DNA from: Streptomyces polyasparticus
GTDB lineage: Bacteria > Actinomycetota > Actinomycetes > Streptomycetales > Streptomycetaceae
NCBI RefSeq assembly: GCF_014493765.1
Contig: NZ_JACTVJ010000013.1
Location: 62,001-126,000, forward strand
Direction: 5' to 3'
DNA: 64,000 nucleotides
Both the position numbers and the translations under genes were made by a program. Shown piece after piece: positions 28,900-36,869 of the stretch (the first letter of the stretch is position 1; each line of letters starts with the position of its first letter). The notes under the pieces are model-generated. The model searched no databases, had not been told where the DNA came from, and saw only the letters and a list, made by a program, of their open reading frames with translations.

Positions 28900-29613
28900 A
28901 TGAACCGCCTGTCCCGACGCACCGTGCCGACAGCACTGGCCGCAGCCGCCCTGGCCGCCGTGCTGCTCGGGGGCTGCGGGAACCAGAACGGTCTCGCCGA
29001 GGGCACCCGCGCACCCGACGTATCCGAGCAGCCGCACCCGCGGGCGATCTGGCCGGCCTGGTCGGAGTCGCTGCCGAACGCGCTGGGCGACGGCGTCGCG
29101 GGGCAGGAGCCGCCGCCCGCGCTCAAGCGGCTCACCGTGCCGAAGGGCGGCTTCGCCGAGGTCGATGTGCGCGACGTGCTGCGCGCGGACCCGGACATGC
29201 GCGGATACGCGCGGCTGCGGGACATCTCGGGGCCCGGCCGCTCCGGCATCCGGCCGCCGCGGCTCGTCGACCTCACCGGGGACGGGCACGACGAACTCGT
29301 CGTCGCCGTCGACACCTCCTCCGGCCGCACCGTCGTCGCGGTCTACACGGCGCGCGACGGCAAGGCCTACCGCATCCTCAAGTCGGGCGGACAGCGCCTG
29401 TGCGTGGAGGCGGTCGGCAGCGATCTGCTGCTCCGCACCCCGAGGAACGGCGGCGAGAACGCCGTGCGCTACCACTGGAACGGTGTGCTGCTCGCGGCGC
29501 TCAGCGACACCACCACCTACCCGCGGACCAGCGGCTCCGCCACCCAACGGCCGCGCCCCGGCCACACGGAATCCTGCCCGGCGGACAACAGCGCGGACGG
29601 GGGCGCCCCGTGA
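28900..29613 (+). CDS. Lipoprotein coupled to a histidine kinase
   Basis: The 237-residue protein has a lipoprotein signal peptide ending in the lipobox LLGGC, so it should be anchored on the outer face of the membrane. The mature part contains an FG-GAP-like segment (RLVDLTGDGHDELVVAVDTS) followed by VVAVYTARDGKAYRILKSGG, as in parts of beta-propellers, but one repeat only. Its stop overlaps the GTG start of the histidine kinase gene (GTGA). This coupling suggests that the lipoprotein is a sensor accessory, by analogy with CseA beside CseC in streptomycetes, although no sequence similarity to CseA is claimed. Confidence 0.8.
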   Translation: MNRLSRRTVPTALAAAALAAVLLGGCGNQNGLAEGTRAPDVSEQPHPRAIWPAWSESLPNALGDGVAGQEPPPALKRLTVPKGGFAEVDVRDVLRADPDMRGYARLRDISGPGRSGIRPPRLVDLTGDGHDELVVAVDTSSGRTVVAVYTARDGKAYRILKSGGQRLCVEAVGSDLLLRTPRNGGENAVRYHWNGVLLAALSDTTTYPRTSGSATQRPRPGHTESCPADNSADGGAP

Positions 29614-30872
29614 CGGACCGCATGCGCGCCCGGCTCAACGGACTCGGTCTGCGCTGGAAGATCGCCGCACTGCTCGCCTCCGGCTGCGCCCTGGTGGCGC
29701 TCGCGATCGGCGGTCTGATCCACCACGCCCGGTACGAACAGGTCGCCGACCAGGCGCGCACCAACGCGACCGCCGAGCTGGTGCGCGTACGGAAGGTGTA
29801 CGTGGCGACCGGCAGCGTCGACCACGAGGACTCGGCCGCCGCGATCGACTCGCCCGCCCTGCCGGCTCCGCTGCGGGCGGCCGCCCTCGCGAAGCGGCGG
29901 ACGACCTATCTGCGCCTCGACGGGGACCATCCGGCGGTCTGGGCGGCGCGGCCGATCGGCGAGAAGTCGGTGCTCTCGGTGAAGCTCCCGCTGGACGACG
30001 CGCGGGACGAACTCCACGAGCTGGACAACCAGTTGATCGCCTGGGGCACGGTGGTCGTGGCCCTGGCCGCGCTCGGCGGCGCCGCGGTGGCCAGCCGGGT
30101 GAGCCGCGATCTGCGCACCGCGGCGGCCACCGCGCGCAAGATCAGCGAAGGCGATCTGGACGCCAGGATCAACCACCCCCGCCCTCCCCGTACGAAGGAC
30201 GAGGTGGCCGAACTGGCCTGCGCCGTGGACACGATGGCCACGACACTGCAGCAGCGTCTGGAGGCCGAGCAGCGGTTCACCGCGGATGTCGCCCACGAAC
30301 TGCGCACCCCGCTGACCGGACTGCAGACGGCCGCCGAGCTCCTGCCGCCGGGACGGCCCACCGAGCTGGTGCGCAACCGGGTCGCCGCGCTGCGCACCCT
30401 CACCGAGGACCTGCTCGAAGTGGCCCGGCTCGACGCGCGGATCGAACAGCCCGACCTGGAGGTGCACCCGCTCGGCAAGCTGGTGGCGGGGATCATCCAA
30501 CGGGCCGGATACAAGGCCGAGTTCACCGGGGACATGGACGCGCTCGTACGGACCGACGCGCGCCGCCTGGAGCGCATCCTCGCCAATCTGATCGTGAACG
30601 CCCGCCGCCACGGCTCCGCCCCGGTCGAGATCCTGGTGGCGGGCACCTGTGTGACCGTGCGCGACCATGGCCCAGGCTTCCCCGAGCATCTGCTCGCCGA
30701 GGGTCCGCAGCGCTTCCTGACCGGCGCGAAGGAGCGCGGCCAGGGCACGGGCCTCGGCCTGACCATCGCGCTCGGCCAGGCCGAAGTGATCGGCGCCCGG
30801 GTCGAGTTGGGCAACGCGGACGACGGCGGCGCACTGGCCACCGTCGTCCTGCCCGCAGCGGACACCTGCTAG
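29610..30872 (+). CDS. Orphan membrane sensor histidine kinase
   Basis: The 420-residue kinase has two membrane helices (about 14-34 and 140-160) around a 100-residue outer domain, a HAMP linker (RDLRTAAATARKISEGDLDA) and a HisKA domain with the phospho-acceptor in RFTADVAHELRTPLTGLQTA. The ATPase has the N-box in RILANLIVNARRH, the G1 box VRDHGPGFP and the G2 box GQGTGLGLTIALGQ, so it looks active. No response regulator gene is next to it, which is unusual for this class. It is translationally coupled to the lipoprotein gene and its stop overlaps the convergent FMN reductase stop by three bases. Confidence 0.88.
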   Translation: MTDRMRARLNGLGLRWKIAALLASGCALVALAIGGLIHHARYEQVADQARTNATAELVRVRKVYVATGSVDHEDSAAAIDSPALPAPLRAAALAKRRTTYLRLDGDHPAVWAARPIGEKSVLSVKLPLDDARDELHELDNQLIAWGTVVVALAALGGAAVASRVSRDLRTAAATARKISEGDLDARINHPRPPRTKDEVAELACAVDTMATTLQQRLEAEQRFTADVAHELRTPLTGLQTAAELLPPGRPTELVRNRVAALRTLTEDLLEVARLDARIEQPDLEVHPLGKLVAGIIQRAGYKAEFTGDMDALVRTDARRLERILANLIVNARRHGSAPVEILVAGTCVTVRDHGPGFPEHLLAEGPQRFLTGAKERGQGTGLGLTIALGQAEVIGARVELGNADDGGALATVVLPAADTC

Positions 30873-31486
30873 TACGGGCGCACCGCCTTGGCCTCCCGCA
30901 GCGCGAGCGCCCACCACATCAGACGGTCGAGCAGCAGCTTCGCCGCGGCGTCGCACTCGGCCGGATCGCGGTGGCCGCCCTGCGCGTCGAAGTGGCCGAA
31001 GGCGTTGTGGAAGGAGACGGTGTCGCGGACGGTGACGGCGTGCAGCTCCGCGAAGACCGTGCGCAGCTGCTCCACCGCGCGCAGACCGCCCGAGACACCC
31101 CCGTACGAGACGAAGCCGACGAGCTTGGCCTGCCACTCGGTGAAGTGCCAGTCGATGAGGTTCTTCAGGGCGGCCGGGAACGAGTGGTTGTACTCGGGCG
31201 TGAGCACCACGAACGCTTCGGCAGCGGCGAGTTTCGGGGTCACGGCCGCGAGCTGTGCGCGCACCTCGGCGGAGGGCTGATGGGACAGGGCGGTGGGCAG
31301 ATCGTGCTCGGCCAGGTCCACGATCTCGACGTCGAGGTCGGCGCGCTCGCGGACATGGGCGAGGAACCAGTCGGCGATCACGGGCCCGAAGCGGCCGTGC
31401 CGGTTGGAGCCGATCACCACGGCGAGCTTCACCGGGGAGCGGTCGGCGGGGGCGGACAGGGCTGTCGGTTCAGCAACGGTTGTCAT
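30869..31486 (-). CDS. NADPH-dependent FMN reductase, probable SoxR target
   Basis: This flavodoxin-fold enzyme of about 205 residues reduces FMN or quinones with NADPH. The N-terminal FMN loop is VVIGSNRHGRFGPVIADWF, the second is LTPEYNHSFPAALKNLIDW, and the third GFVSYGGVSGGLRAVEQLR. An ATG five codons upstream (31501) lies inside the SoxR-type box, so the Met of MTTVAEPTAL is preferred; there is no clear ribosome site, so translation may be leaderless. It is divergent from soxR. From memory, an FMN reductase at the matching S. coelicolor position is a SoxR regulon member. Confidence 0.88.
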   Translation of the reverse strand: MTTVAEPTALSAPADRSPVKLAVVIGSNRHGRFGPVIADWFLAHVRERADLDVEIVDLAEHDLPTALSHQPSAEVRAQLAAVTPKLAAAEAFVVLTPEYNHSFPAALKNLIDWHFTEWQAKLVGFVSYGGVSGGLRAVEQLRTVFAELHAVTVRDTVSFHNAFGHFDAQGGHRDPAECDAAAKLLLDRLMWWALALREAKAVRPY

Positions 31487-31499
31487 GCGGTTCAGGCTC

Positions 31500-31524
31500 A
31501 TACTTAAACCAAGGTTGAAGTCAA
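31500..31524 (-). promoter_or_regulatory. SoxR-type operator/promoter
   Basis: Read on the minus strand, the sequence starts TTGACTTCAAC, which fits the left half of the known SoxR box (TTGACYTCAAS) at every base. The right half GTTTAAGTAT is a weaker match. TTGACT would be the -35 element of the FMN reductase promoter. It fills the gap between the divergent reductase and soxR genes. Confidence 0.7.
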
Positions 31525-31538
31525 GCTAGCCTGGCGAC

Positions 31539-32045
31539 ATGACCGCACTCGCCTGGGACGCCACCGAAGCCACCGTCGGAGAACTGGCCGCACGCAGCGG
31601 AGTCGCGCCCTCCGCACTGCGGTTCTACGAACGCGAGGGCCTGATCACCTCCCGCCGCACCACCGGCAACCAGCGCCGCTACAGCCGCGACACCCTGCGC
31701 CGCGTCGCCTTCATCCGTACATCGCAGAAGCTGGGCATCCCGCTCGCGACCATCCGCGAGGTGCTCGGCCTGCTGCCCGAGGACCGCACCCCGACCCGCG
31801 AGGACTGGGCACGGATCTCGGAGTGCTGGCGCGAGGACCTGGACCAGCGGATCCGCACGCTGCAGCGGCTGCGGGACAACCTGACGGACTGCATCGGCTG
31901 CGGCTGCCTGTCCATCGACCGGTGCCGCCTGTCGAATCCGTACGACGAACTCGGCAGCCACGGGCCGGGACCGCGCCGCCTGATCGAGGAGGACCCGGCC
32001 TGCGCGCCGGAATGCGTGCCGGACCCCGTGCCGGCCGGGGGCTGA
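31539..32045 (+). CDS. soxR: Redox-sensing MerR-family regulator SoxR
   Basis: The 168-residue regulator has the MerR winged helix-turn-helix ([40 protein letters not shown]), a dimerisation helix and the SoxR iron-sulfur motif Cys118, Cys121, Cys123 and Cys129 ([12 protein letters not shown]) that binds a [2Fe-2S] cluster. SoxR of actinomycetes responds to redox-active pigments such as phenazine or actinorhodin-type compounds. It sits divergent from an FMN reductase across a SoxR-type box, so it most likely controls that gene. The C-terminus extends about 25 residues past the usual end. Its stop lies in a 25-bp tandem repeat. Confidence 0.93.
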   Translation: MTALAWDATEATVGELAARSGVAPSALRFYEREGLITSRRTTGNQRRYSRDTLRRVAFIRTSQKLGIPLATIREVLGLLPEDRTPTREDWARISECWREDLDQRIRTLQRLRDNLTDCIGCGCLSIDRCRLSNPYDELGSHGPGPRRLIEEDPACAPECVPDPVPAGG

Positions 32046-32105
32046 CTCCTTCGCGGTCCCTGGGGGCTGGCTCCTTCGCGGTCCCCGGGGGCTGACTCCT
32101 TCGCG
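32041..32105. repeat. 25-bp tandem repeat covering the soxR stop
   Basis: The unit GCTGACTCCTTCGCGGTCCC plus five bases (TGGGG or CGGGG) occurs 2.6 times at exact 25-bp spacing, starting two bases before the soxR stop codon, so copies 1 and 3 each carry CTGA. Confidence 0.85.
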
Positions 32106-32126
32106 CGGTATGTCTACCGTTCCTCC

Positions 32127-32909
32127 ATGACCCCACTCCCCTTGCTCCGTGTCGAGATCGACGGCCGTCCGGCGGACGCCGAGTCCCTGCTGCACCCGGC
32201 GACCACCGCGTACGGGCACTTCACCGCGATGCAGGTGCGCGGCGGCGCGACCCGGGGTCTCGCCCTGCATCTGGAACGGCTGCGGAAGGCGACGGACGAG
32301 CTGTGGGGGCAGGAGCTCAACGGCGAGCGGGTGCGCGGGCTGATCCGGCACGCGCTCGGCGACACGTACCCGGACGCCTCCGTACGTGTCTATGTGCACT
32401 GTCCCGAGATCACCCCGACCGTCATGGTGACCGTGCGCGGACCGCAGCGGATGTCCGGCGCCGAGCAGGCCCTGCAGTCCGTCGCGTACCGGCGTCCTGC
32501 CGCGCACATCAAGCACCTCGGCGGGTTCGGGCAGGGCTACTACGGGCAGCGGGCGCGAGCGGCGGGGTTCGACGACGCGCTGCTCGTGGAGGACGACGGC
32601 ACGGTCCTCGAAGGCGCCGTCACCAACATCGGTTTCCTCGACGACACCGGTGTCGTCTGGCCCGCCGGGCCCTCCCTCGACGGCATCACACTGCAGCTGC
32701 TCGAGCCGCGGCTCGCCGGCGCCGGGCTGCCCTCGCGCCGCGCGCGGATCACCCTCGACGGCCTCGGCGCCTTCCGCGCGGCGTTCGTCACCAACTCGCA
32801 GGGCGTCGCGCCCGTCGGCCGGATCGACGACACCGTCTTCCCCGTCGACGAGAAGCTGATGGAGCGACTCCACGAGATCGACGCGGCCGTCCCCTGGGAC
32901 ACGGTGTGA
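32127..32909 (+). CDS. Class IV aminotransferase-family PLP enzyme
   Basis: The 260-residue protein belongs to fold type IV PLP enzymes (branched-chain or D-amino acid aminotransferases, aminodeoxychorismate lyase). The Schiff-base lysine is Lys129 (AHIKHLGGFGQ), the conserved Glu162 is in LEGAVTNIGFLD, and a late segment ITLDGLGAFRAAFVTNSQGV lines the active site. It is somewhat short for a BCAT, so a lyase or D-amino acid role is possible. Substrate cannot be fixed. It stands alone; its stop codon is inside a duplicated 35-bp segment. Confidence 0.82.
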   Translation: MTPLPLLRVEIDGRPADAESLLHPATTAYGHFTAMQVRGGATRGLALHLERLRKATDELWGQELNGERVRGLIRHALGDTYPDASVRVYVHCPEITPTVMVTVRGPQRMSGAEQALQSVAYRRPAAHIKHLGGFGQGYYGQRARAAGFDDALLVEDDGTVLEGAVTNIGFLDDTGVVWPAGPSLDGITLQLLEPRLAGAGLPSRRARITLDGLGAFRAAFVTNSQGVAPVGRIDDTVFPVDEKLMERLHEIDAAVPWDTV

Positions 32910-32959
32910 CCATCTGGGCACGGCCCCCGTGGGACACGGTGTGACCGCCTGAGCACGGC
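32891..32959. repeat. 35-bp tandem duplication covering a stop codon
   Basis: A segment starting CCCCTGGGACACGGTGTGAC is repeated once, with a few changes, and a third truncated copy follows (CCCCTGTGAG). The first copy carries the last codons and stop of the class IV enzyme, so the second copy again reads Trp-Asp-Thr-Val-stop. Confidence 0.85.
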
Positions 32960-33189
32960 CCCTGTGAGCCGCGTCACCCGTTCACAGGCGCGGCGGCCAA
33001 CTCGTCCGAGGCCGTACGCGTACGGCGATGACCTGCTGGAACTTACGGGGCACCGGGCCGAATACCGCCGCAACCGCCGGATGATCGACAGGCGTACGGC
33101 GCCGACTGGCACTTACCTCGGAAGCGAGGGCGCGACCGAGACGGCGGCACAGGGGGTGCCGCGGGCCGCGCGCCGCCGGAGGAAGCCCC

Positions 33190-33717
33190 ATGCGCATCGC
33201 CGCCACCCGTCTGCTCGCAGCATCCGCACTCGCCCTGTCGGCCGGCCTCGCGGCGGCACCGGCAGTCGCGGACAGCACGGGCACCGGATCGCTCGAGCTG
33301 TACCCGACGAGCGTCACCCCGGGCGGAACGGTCACGGCGAACACCCCGTCCTGCGGCACCAGCGGCACCGCGGCCGGTGACGCGAGCGCCGTCGGCGCCG
33401 GCGGCTTCCGGCTGCAGCCCACCACCCACGCCCAGGACGCGGTGGGCAAGTTCACCGTGCCGAACTCGGCCTCGCCCGGCACGTATGCGATCCGGGCGAA
33501 GTGCGCGGGCGGCGCGGAGGTGTCGGGCGATCTGATCGTCACGCTCACCGCTCCGAGCAAGCAGCAGGTCGCACCGAAGGGGCATGTGAAGACGGGGGTC
33601 GGCGGCGCACTCGGCCCCGACCCCGTGCAGACCGCGGCGGGAGTGGCGGCCCTGGCCGTCGCCGCCGCGGGCGGTACCTGGCTCCTGCATCGCCGGGCGA
33701 GAGGCGACGGGATCTGA
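33190..33717 (+). CDS. Secreted, C-terminally anchored protein, probable sortase substrate
   Basis: The 175-residue product has a clear signal peptide (ending APAVADS), an Ig-like extracytoplasmic region (SLELYPTSVTPGGTVTANTP ... SGDLIVTLTAPS) with two cysteines, and a C-terminal sorting-like end. That end is a Gly-rich stretch (GVGGALGPDPVQTAAG), a hydrophobic helix and a basic tail (HRRARGDG). There is no LPxTG. A sortase gene follows 155 bp downstream on the same strand. I infer that this is its substrate, with the unusual motif around GPDPVQT. It is otherwise of unknown function. Confidence 0.72.
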   Translation: MRIAATRLLAASALALSAGLAAAPAVADSTGTGSLELYPTSVTPGGTVTANTPSCGTSGTAAGDASAVGAGGFRLQPTTHAQDAVGKFTVPNSASPGTYAIRAKCAGGAEVSGDLIVTLTAPSKQQVAPKGHVKTGVGGALGPDPVQTAAGVAALAVAAAGGTWLLHRRARGDGI

Positions 33718-33872
33718 CGGACACCCTCCGCTGTCCACCGGTACCGCCGTCCCCGCCCCCTCCTCCGACGTGACCGCACGCGGCGGCGGAGGGGGACGAG
33801 GGGTCCGGCCAGGGCTGTGTTCTGTGGATCGGGCCGCGCGGTCGCGGCCCACGAACCCTCTGAGGGGGCACG

Positions 33873-34589
33873 ATGGCGTACGACTCAGGCTCCGGTACGG
33901 ATGACGTCGCGGCCCCTGCCGGACGGAAGGACGCCGGGCAACGCGGCCTGCGGCGCTCGCTGAATGTCGCGATAGCCGCGGTGACCGTGCTCGCGCTCGG
34001 CTGCGGGGTGTGGCTGCTCCAGCACGGCACCGCGAGCTCCCCGCCGCCGCAGCCGTCGGCGGCCCAGGCGGGCGGTGACGGTCCCGGCGACGGTGCCGGT
34101 CCGGCCTCCGGAGACGCGGGTGCGCCCGCTCTGCCGCCCTCGCCGCCGACCCGGATAACCATCCCGTCGATCAAGGTCGACGCCCCGCTCACCGGCCTCG
34201 GTCTCATGAAGGACGGAAGCCTCGAAGTGCCGCCCGCCGCACGGCGCGACCTGGCCGGCTGGTACGAGTCGGGCACGACGCCCGGCGACCGCGGCACCGC
34301 GATCGTGGCCGGGCACGTGGACAACGCCGAGGGCCCCTCGGTCTTCTACGCACTCGGCGCGCTGCAGAAGGGCCAGCGCATCGAGGTCCGCCGCACCGAC
34401 GGCCGCACCGCCGTGTTCACGGTCGACGCGGTCGAGGTCTACGACAGCCGCGCCTTCCCCGACGACAAGGTGTACAGGGCGGCCAAGCGCCCCGAGCTGC
34501 GGGTGATCACGTGCGGGGGCGGCTACTCGAAGAAGACCGGGTATCTGGGGAATGTGGTGGTCTTCGCGCATCTGACGGGGGTGGTGTGA
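33873..34589 (+). CDS. Class F-type sortase
   Basis: The 238-residue protein has an N-terminal membrane anchor (residues 29-50), a Pro/Gly-rich linker and a sortase barrel. The catalytic His148 is in AIVAGHVDNAEGP and Cys214 in VITCGGGY. In other sortases an arginine follows the cysteine strand; here the segment reads SKKTGYLGNVVVFAHL with no arginine, which is worth checking. Class F sortases are typical of actinobacteria and have few known substrates. The gene directly upstream encodes a secreted protein with a membrane-helix/basic-tail C-terminus, the likely partner. Confidence 0.87.
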   Translation: MAYDSGSGTDDVAAPAGRKDAGQRGLRRSLNVAIAAVTVLALGCGVWLLQHGTASSPPPQPSAAQAGGDGPGDGAGPASGDAGAPALPPSPPTRITIPSIKVDAPLTGLGLMKDGSLEVPPAARRDLAGWYESGTTPGDRGTAIVAGHVDNAEGPSVFYALGALQKGQRIEVRRTDGRTAVFTVDAVEVYDSRAFPDDKVYRAAKRPELRVITCGGGYSKKTGYLGNVVVFAHLTGVV

Positions 34590-34607
34590 GGGGCCGGCCT
34601 GCCCGGG

Positions 34608-35390
34608 CTACTTGACCCACTGTTCGTACGCCATCGTCGCCACGAGCGCGAACACCACCACGAGCAGCACGATCCGTACGAAGCCGCTGCCCTTCTTGAG
34701 GGCGGTGTGGGCGCCGATGGTGCCGCCGGCGAGGTTGAACACGGCCATCAGGGCGGCCAGTTGCCACAGGACCACGCCCTGCCAGGCGAAGATCCCGAGC
34801 GCGCCCGCGTTGGTGCAGACGTTGGCGATCTTCGCGGTGGCCGAGGCCCGCACCAGGTCGAGGCCGAGTACGGCGGTCAGGGCGAGGACCAGGAACGTGC
34901 CGGTGCCGGGTCCGATGAGCCCGTCGTAGAAACCGATGCCGAGACCGGCGATCCCGATCGCCGCCCAGATCTGGCGACGGGTGGCCGGTCCGGGGGCGGG
35001 CGCGGAGCCGAAGGACGGCTTGAAGATGACGAACGCGGCCACACCGAGCAGCACCACCATGATGACGGGCTTGAGCACCTCGGTACTCATGCCGGCCGCG
35101 AGCACGGCACCGCCCATCGAACCGGTGAGCGCCGCGAGTCCGATCCGTATCGCCGTACGGACGTCGATCGGTGTCTTGCGGACATAGGTGACGGCCGCAC
35201 CGGTCGTCCCCACGATCGCCACGGCCTTGTTGGTGCCGAGCGCGGTCGTCGCGTGGGTACCGGCGGGAAGCCCGACAAGCAGAGCGGGGATCAGCAGCAG
35301 CCCCCCGCCTCCGACCACCGCATCGATCCATCCTGCCGCCGCGGCGGCGAGGCAGAGCAGGACGATGACGGTCAGGGGTATGTCGGGCAT
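34608..35390 (-). CDS. TSUP-family (TauE/SafE) membrane transporter
   Basis: The 260-residue protein has about eight membrane helices and the two family signatures: GGGGLLLIPALLVGLPAGTH near the start and GLGIGFYDGLIGPGTGTFLV near residue 145. TSUP proteins export or import sulfur compounds (sulfite, sulfoacetate, taurine-derived) or act on other small acids; no neighbour narrows this. The gene is on its own, with 19 bases to the convergent sortase gene. A 14-bp tandem repeat lies upstream of its start. Confidence 0.9.
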   Translation of the reverse strand: MPDIPLTVIVLLCLAAAAAGWIDAVVGGGGLLLIPALLVGLPAGTHATTALGTNKAVAIVGTTGAAVTYVRKTPIDVRTAIRIGLAALTGSMGGAVLAAGMSTEVLKPVIMVVLLGVAAFVIFKPSFGSAPAPGPATRRQIWAAIGIAGLGIGFYDGLIGPGTGTFLVLALTAVLGLDLVRASATAKIANVCTNAGALGIFAWQGVVLWQLAALMAVFNLAGGTIGAHTALKKGSGFVRIVLLVVVFALVATMAYEQWVK

Positions 35391-35452
35391 GATCGCGACC
35401 CTAAGTCACGGGGTAGGTGTGCCGTCCATGGAATTGGCCGCGCTTGAGCGAC

Positions 35453-35508
35453 ATCTGAGCTTCGGGATCTGAGCTTCGGGATCTGAGCTTCGGGATCTGA
35501 GCTTCGGG
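35453..35508. repeat. Four perfect 14-bp tandem repeats
   Basis: ATCTGAGCTTCGGG is repeated four times without change. It lies 14 bases beyond the 3' end of the phosphotransferase gene and 63 bases upstream of the TSUP start, both on the minus strand, so it could affect either transcript end. Confidence 0.9.
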
Positions 35509-35522
35509 GCGCGCCCCCCTTC

Positions 35523-36563
35523 TCAGCCCGCGAGCGCCGCGATGATCTGACGGGTGGTCTGCGCGGCGACACGAGGGCTGACGGCGGCGTACGTGGTGTA
35601 CGCGTTGAGTCCGGTGGCCAGGGCCCAGCCGCGGCCTCGCAGCCAAGTGGCCTCGTCCACGCCGAGTTCCGTACGGAAAACCGCGCGGCTCTCGGCGGAC
35701 AGCAGCGTGAACGCGATCATCAGGTCACAGGCCGGGTCGCCGACACCGAGCCCGCCGAAGTCGATGACCGCGCCGAGACGGCCGTCGGCGGTCAGCAGGT
35801 TGCCGGTGTGGAAGTCGCCGTGGAACCACACCGGCGGGCCCTGCCGGCCGGGAGCGGCCAGCGCGGCGTCCCAGAGCCCGGTCATCGCGGCGGCGTCAAA
35901 GGTGCCGGCGGTCCGGGCGATCGCGGCACGCGTGTCCCGGTCCCTGGCAAAGAGCGGCTCGCCGGAGAGATCCCCGTCGGCTCCCTCGGTGGTGAACTGC
36001 TGCAGGGCGGTGAGGAATCGGGCCAGTCCGGTGGCGGCCTCGACCGAGTCGCCCAGCTGCTCCACGGTCGCGGGCTCGCCGTCCAGCCAGCGGGCCACCG
36101 CCCACGGCCAGGGGTAGCCGAGATCCGGTGCGCCCACCGCGACCGGCGTGGGGACGGGCAGCGGGAGGTGGTCCGCGAGCAGCGGCAGCCAGCGGAACTC
36201 CTTCTCCGCCTGGCCGATGGCGCCGGCGTGCCGCGGCAGACGTACGGACAGCTTGTCGCCGAGGCGATGGATCACGTGGTCGGAGCCGGCCGCGTCGAGG
36301 AGAGTGAGAGGCAGGGCGGACCACTGCGGGAACTGGGTGTCGAGCAGTTGCCGGACCAGTGCCGTGGTGATCTCAGGGGCGCTTCCGAAGGTCGTTTCGG
36401 TGGTGCTCCCGAAGGTCGTTTCGGTGGTGCTCCCGGGGGTCGTTTCGGTGGTGCTCCCGGGGGCCGTTTCGGGAGTGCTCCCAGGGGTCGTGTCTGGGGT
36501 GCTCCCAGGGGTCGTGTCTGGGGTGCTCCCGGTACGGATGTCCGTACGGTCGGTGCCGGTCAA
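35523..36563 (-). CDS. APH/choline kinase-like phosphotransferase with N-terminal octapeptide repeat
   Basis: The 346-residue protein is an aminoglycoside-phosphotransferase-family kinase. The catalytic loop is VWFHGDFHTGNLL and the metal-binding Asp lies in VIDFGGLGVGDPACD; the N-lobe has HVIHRLGDKLSVRLPRH. Many members do not act on antibiotics, so resistance should not be assumed. Unusual feature: residues 12-67 are seven octads of the form GST(P/T)(D/E)T(T/A)(P/F), encoded by a 24-bp repeat. The TTG start has an AGGAG six bases upstream, and the repeat is in frame with it. An internal start after the repeat cannot be excluded, but none has a better ribosome site. Confidence 0.85.
   Translation of the reverse strand: MTGTDRTDIRTGSTPDTTPGSTPDTTPGSTPETAPGSTTETTPGSTTETTFGSTTETTFGSAPEITTALVRQLLDTQFPQWSALPLTLLDAAGSDHVIHRLGDKLSVRLPRHAGAIGQAEKEFRWLPLLADHLPLPVPTPVAVGAPDLGYPWPWAVARWLDGEPATVEQLGDSVEAATGLARFLTALQQFTTEGADGDLSGEPLFARDRDTRAAIARTAGTFDAAAMTGLWDAALAAPGRQGPPVWFHGDFHTGNLLTADGRLGAVIDFGGLGVGDPACDLMIAFTLLSAESRAVFRTELGVDEATWLRGRGWALATGLNAYTTYAAVSPRVAAQTTRQIIAALAG
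36371..36540. repeat. 24-bp in-frame repeat encoding an octapeptide
   Basis: About seven copies of a 24-bp unit (plus-strand form TTCGGTGGTGCTCCCGGGGG plus four bases) lie inside the 5' end of the phosphotransferase gene. Unit length is a multiple of three, so copy number changes alter protein length without breaking the frame. Confidence 0.9.
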
Positions 36564-36601
36564 CTGCAGCTCCTGGTAAGCGGGTTGCCGAGAGTACCGC
36601 C

Positions 36602-36784
36602 TCAGGGCGCGGCCTGTGGGTGGGCCGGGGCGGTGGGGAGGCGGTCGGGGGCCGGTGGGGCGGCGGGGTCGATCGAGAGGGTGAGCAAGGTGGCCGCCAG
36701 GGCGCTGGCGCCGGCGAGCGAGGCGGCGAACTTGCGGCGGGCCTGGTGGGTGGGGCCGGGGGCGGGCTTGCGGTGGCGGGCCAT
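36602..36784 (-). CDS. Small hypothetical membrane or secreted peptide
   Basis: This encodes 60 residues: a basic start (MARHRKPAPGPTHQARRKF), one hydrophobic helix (SLAGASALAATLLTLSI) and a Pro/Ala-rich tail. A GGAAG ribosome site precedes the ATG. Streptomycetes have many such small basic membrane peptides without known roles. The frame remains open upstream but only as antisense to the next gene. It lies 38 bp from the phosphotransferase start and downstream of a G-rich repeat. Confidence 0.6.
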   Translation of the reverse strand: MARHRKPAPGPTHQARRKFAASLAGASALAATLLTLSIDPAAPPAPDRLPTAPAHPQAAP

Positions 36785-36802
36785 GGGGTGGCTTCCGTTC
36801 TT

Positions 36803-36869
36803 GGGGTGAGGGGTGAGGGGTGAGGGGTGAGGGGTGAGGGGTGAGGGGTGAGGGGTGAGGCAGGGAGGG
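36803..36869 (+). repeat. Heptanucleotide repeat GGGGTGA, G-quadruplex-prone
   Basis: GGGGTGA repeats about 9.6 times without interruption, giving ten runs of four guanines separated by three bases on the plus strand. Any four neighbouring runs satisfy the G-quadruplex pattern. It lies 19 bases upstream of the small-peptide start and is followed by further G-rich repeats (GGGGAGCGAGGCGGGAA twice, GGGAAGCGGCTTGCGC twice) up to about 36960. Confidence 0.92.

Noticed and set aside
35523-36563. Aminoglycoside resistance gene
   Set aside because: The fold is shared by many kinases of other small molecules, and no specific resistance-enzyme signature is present.
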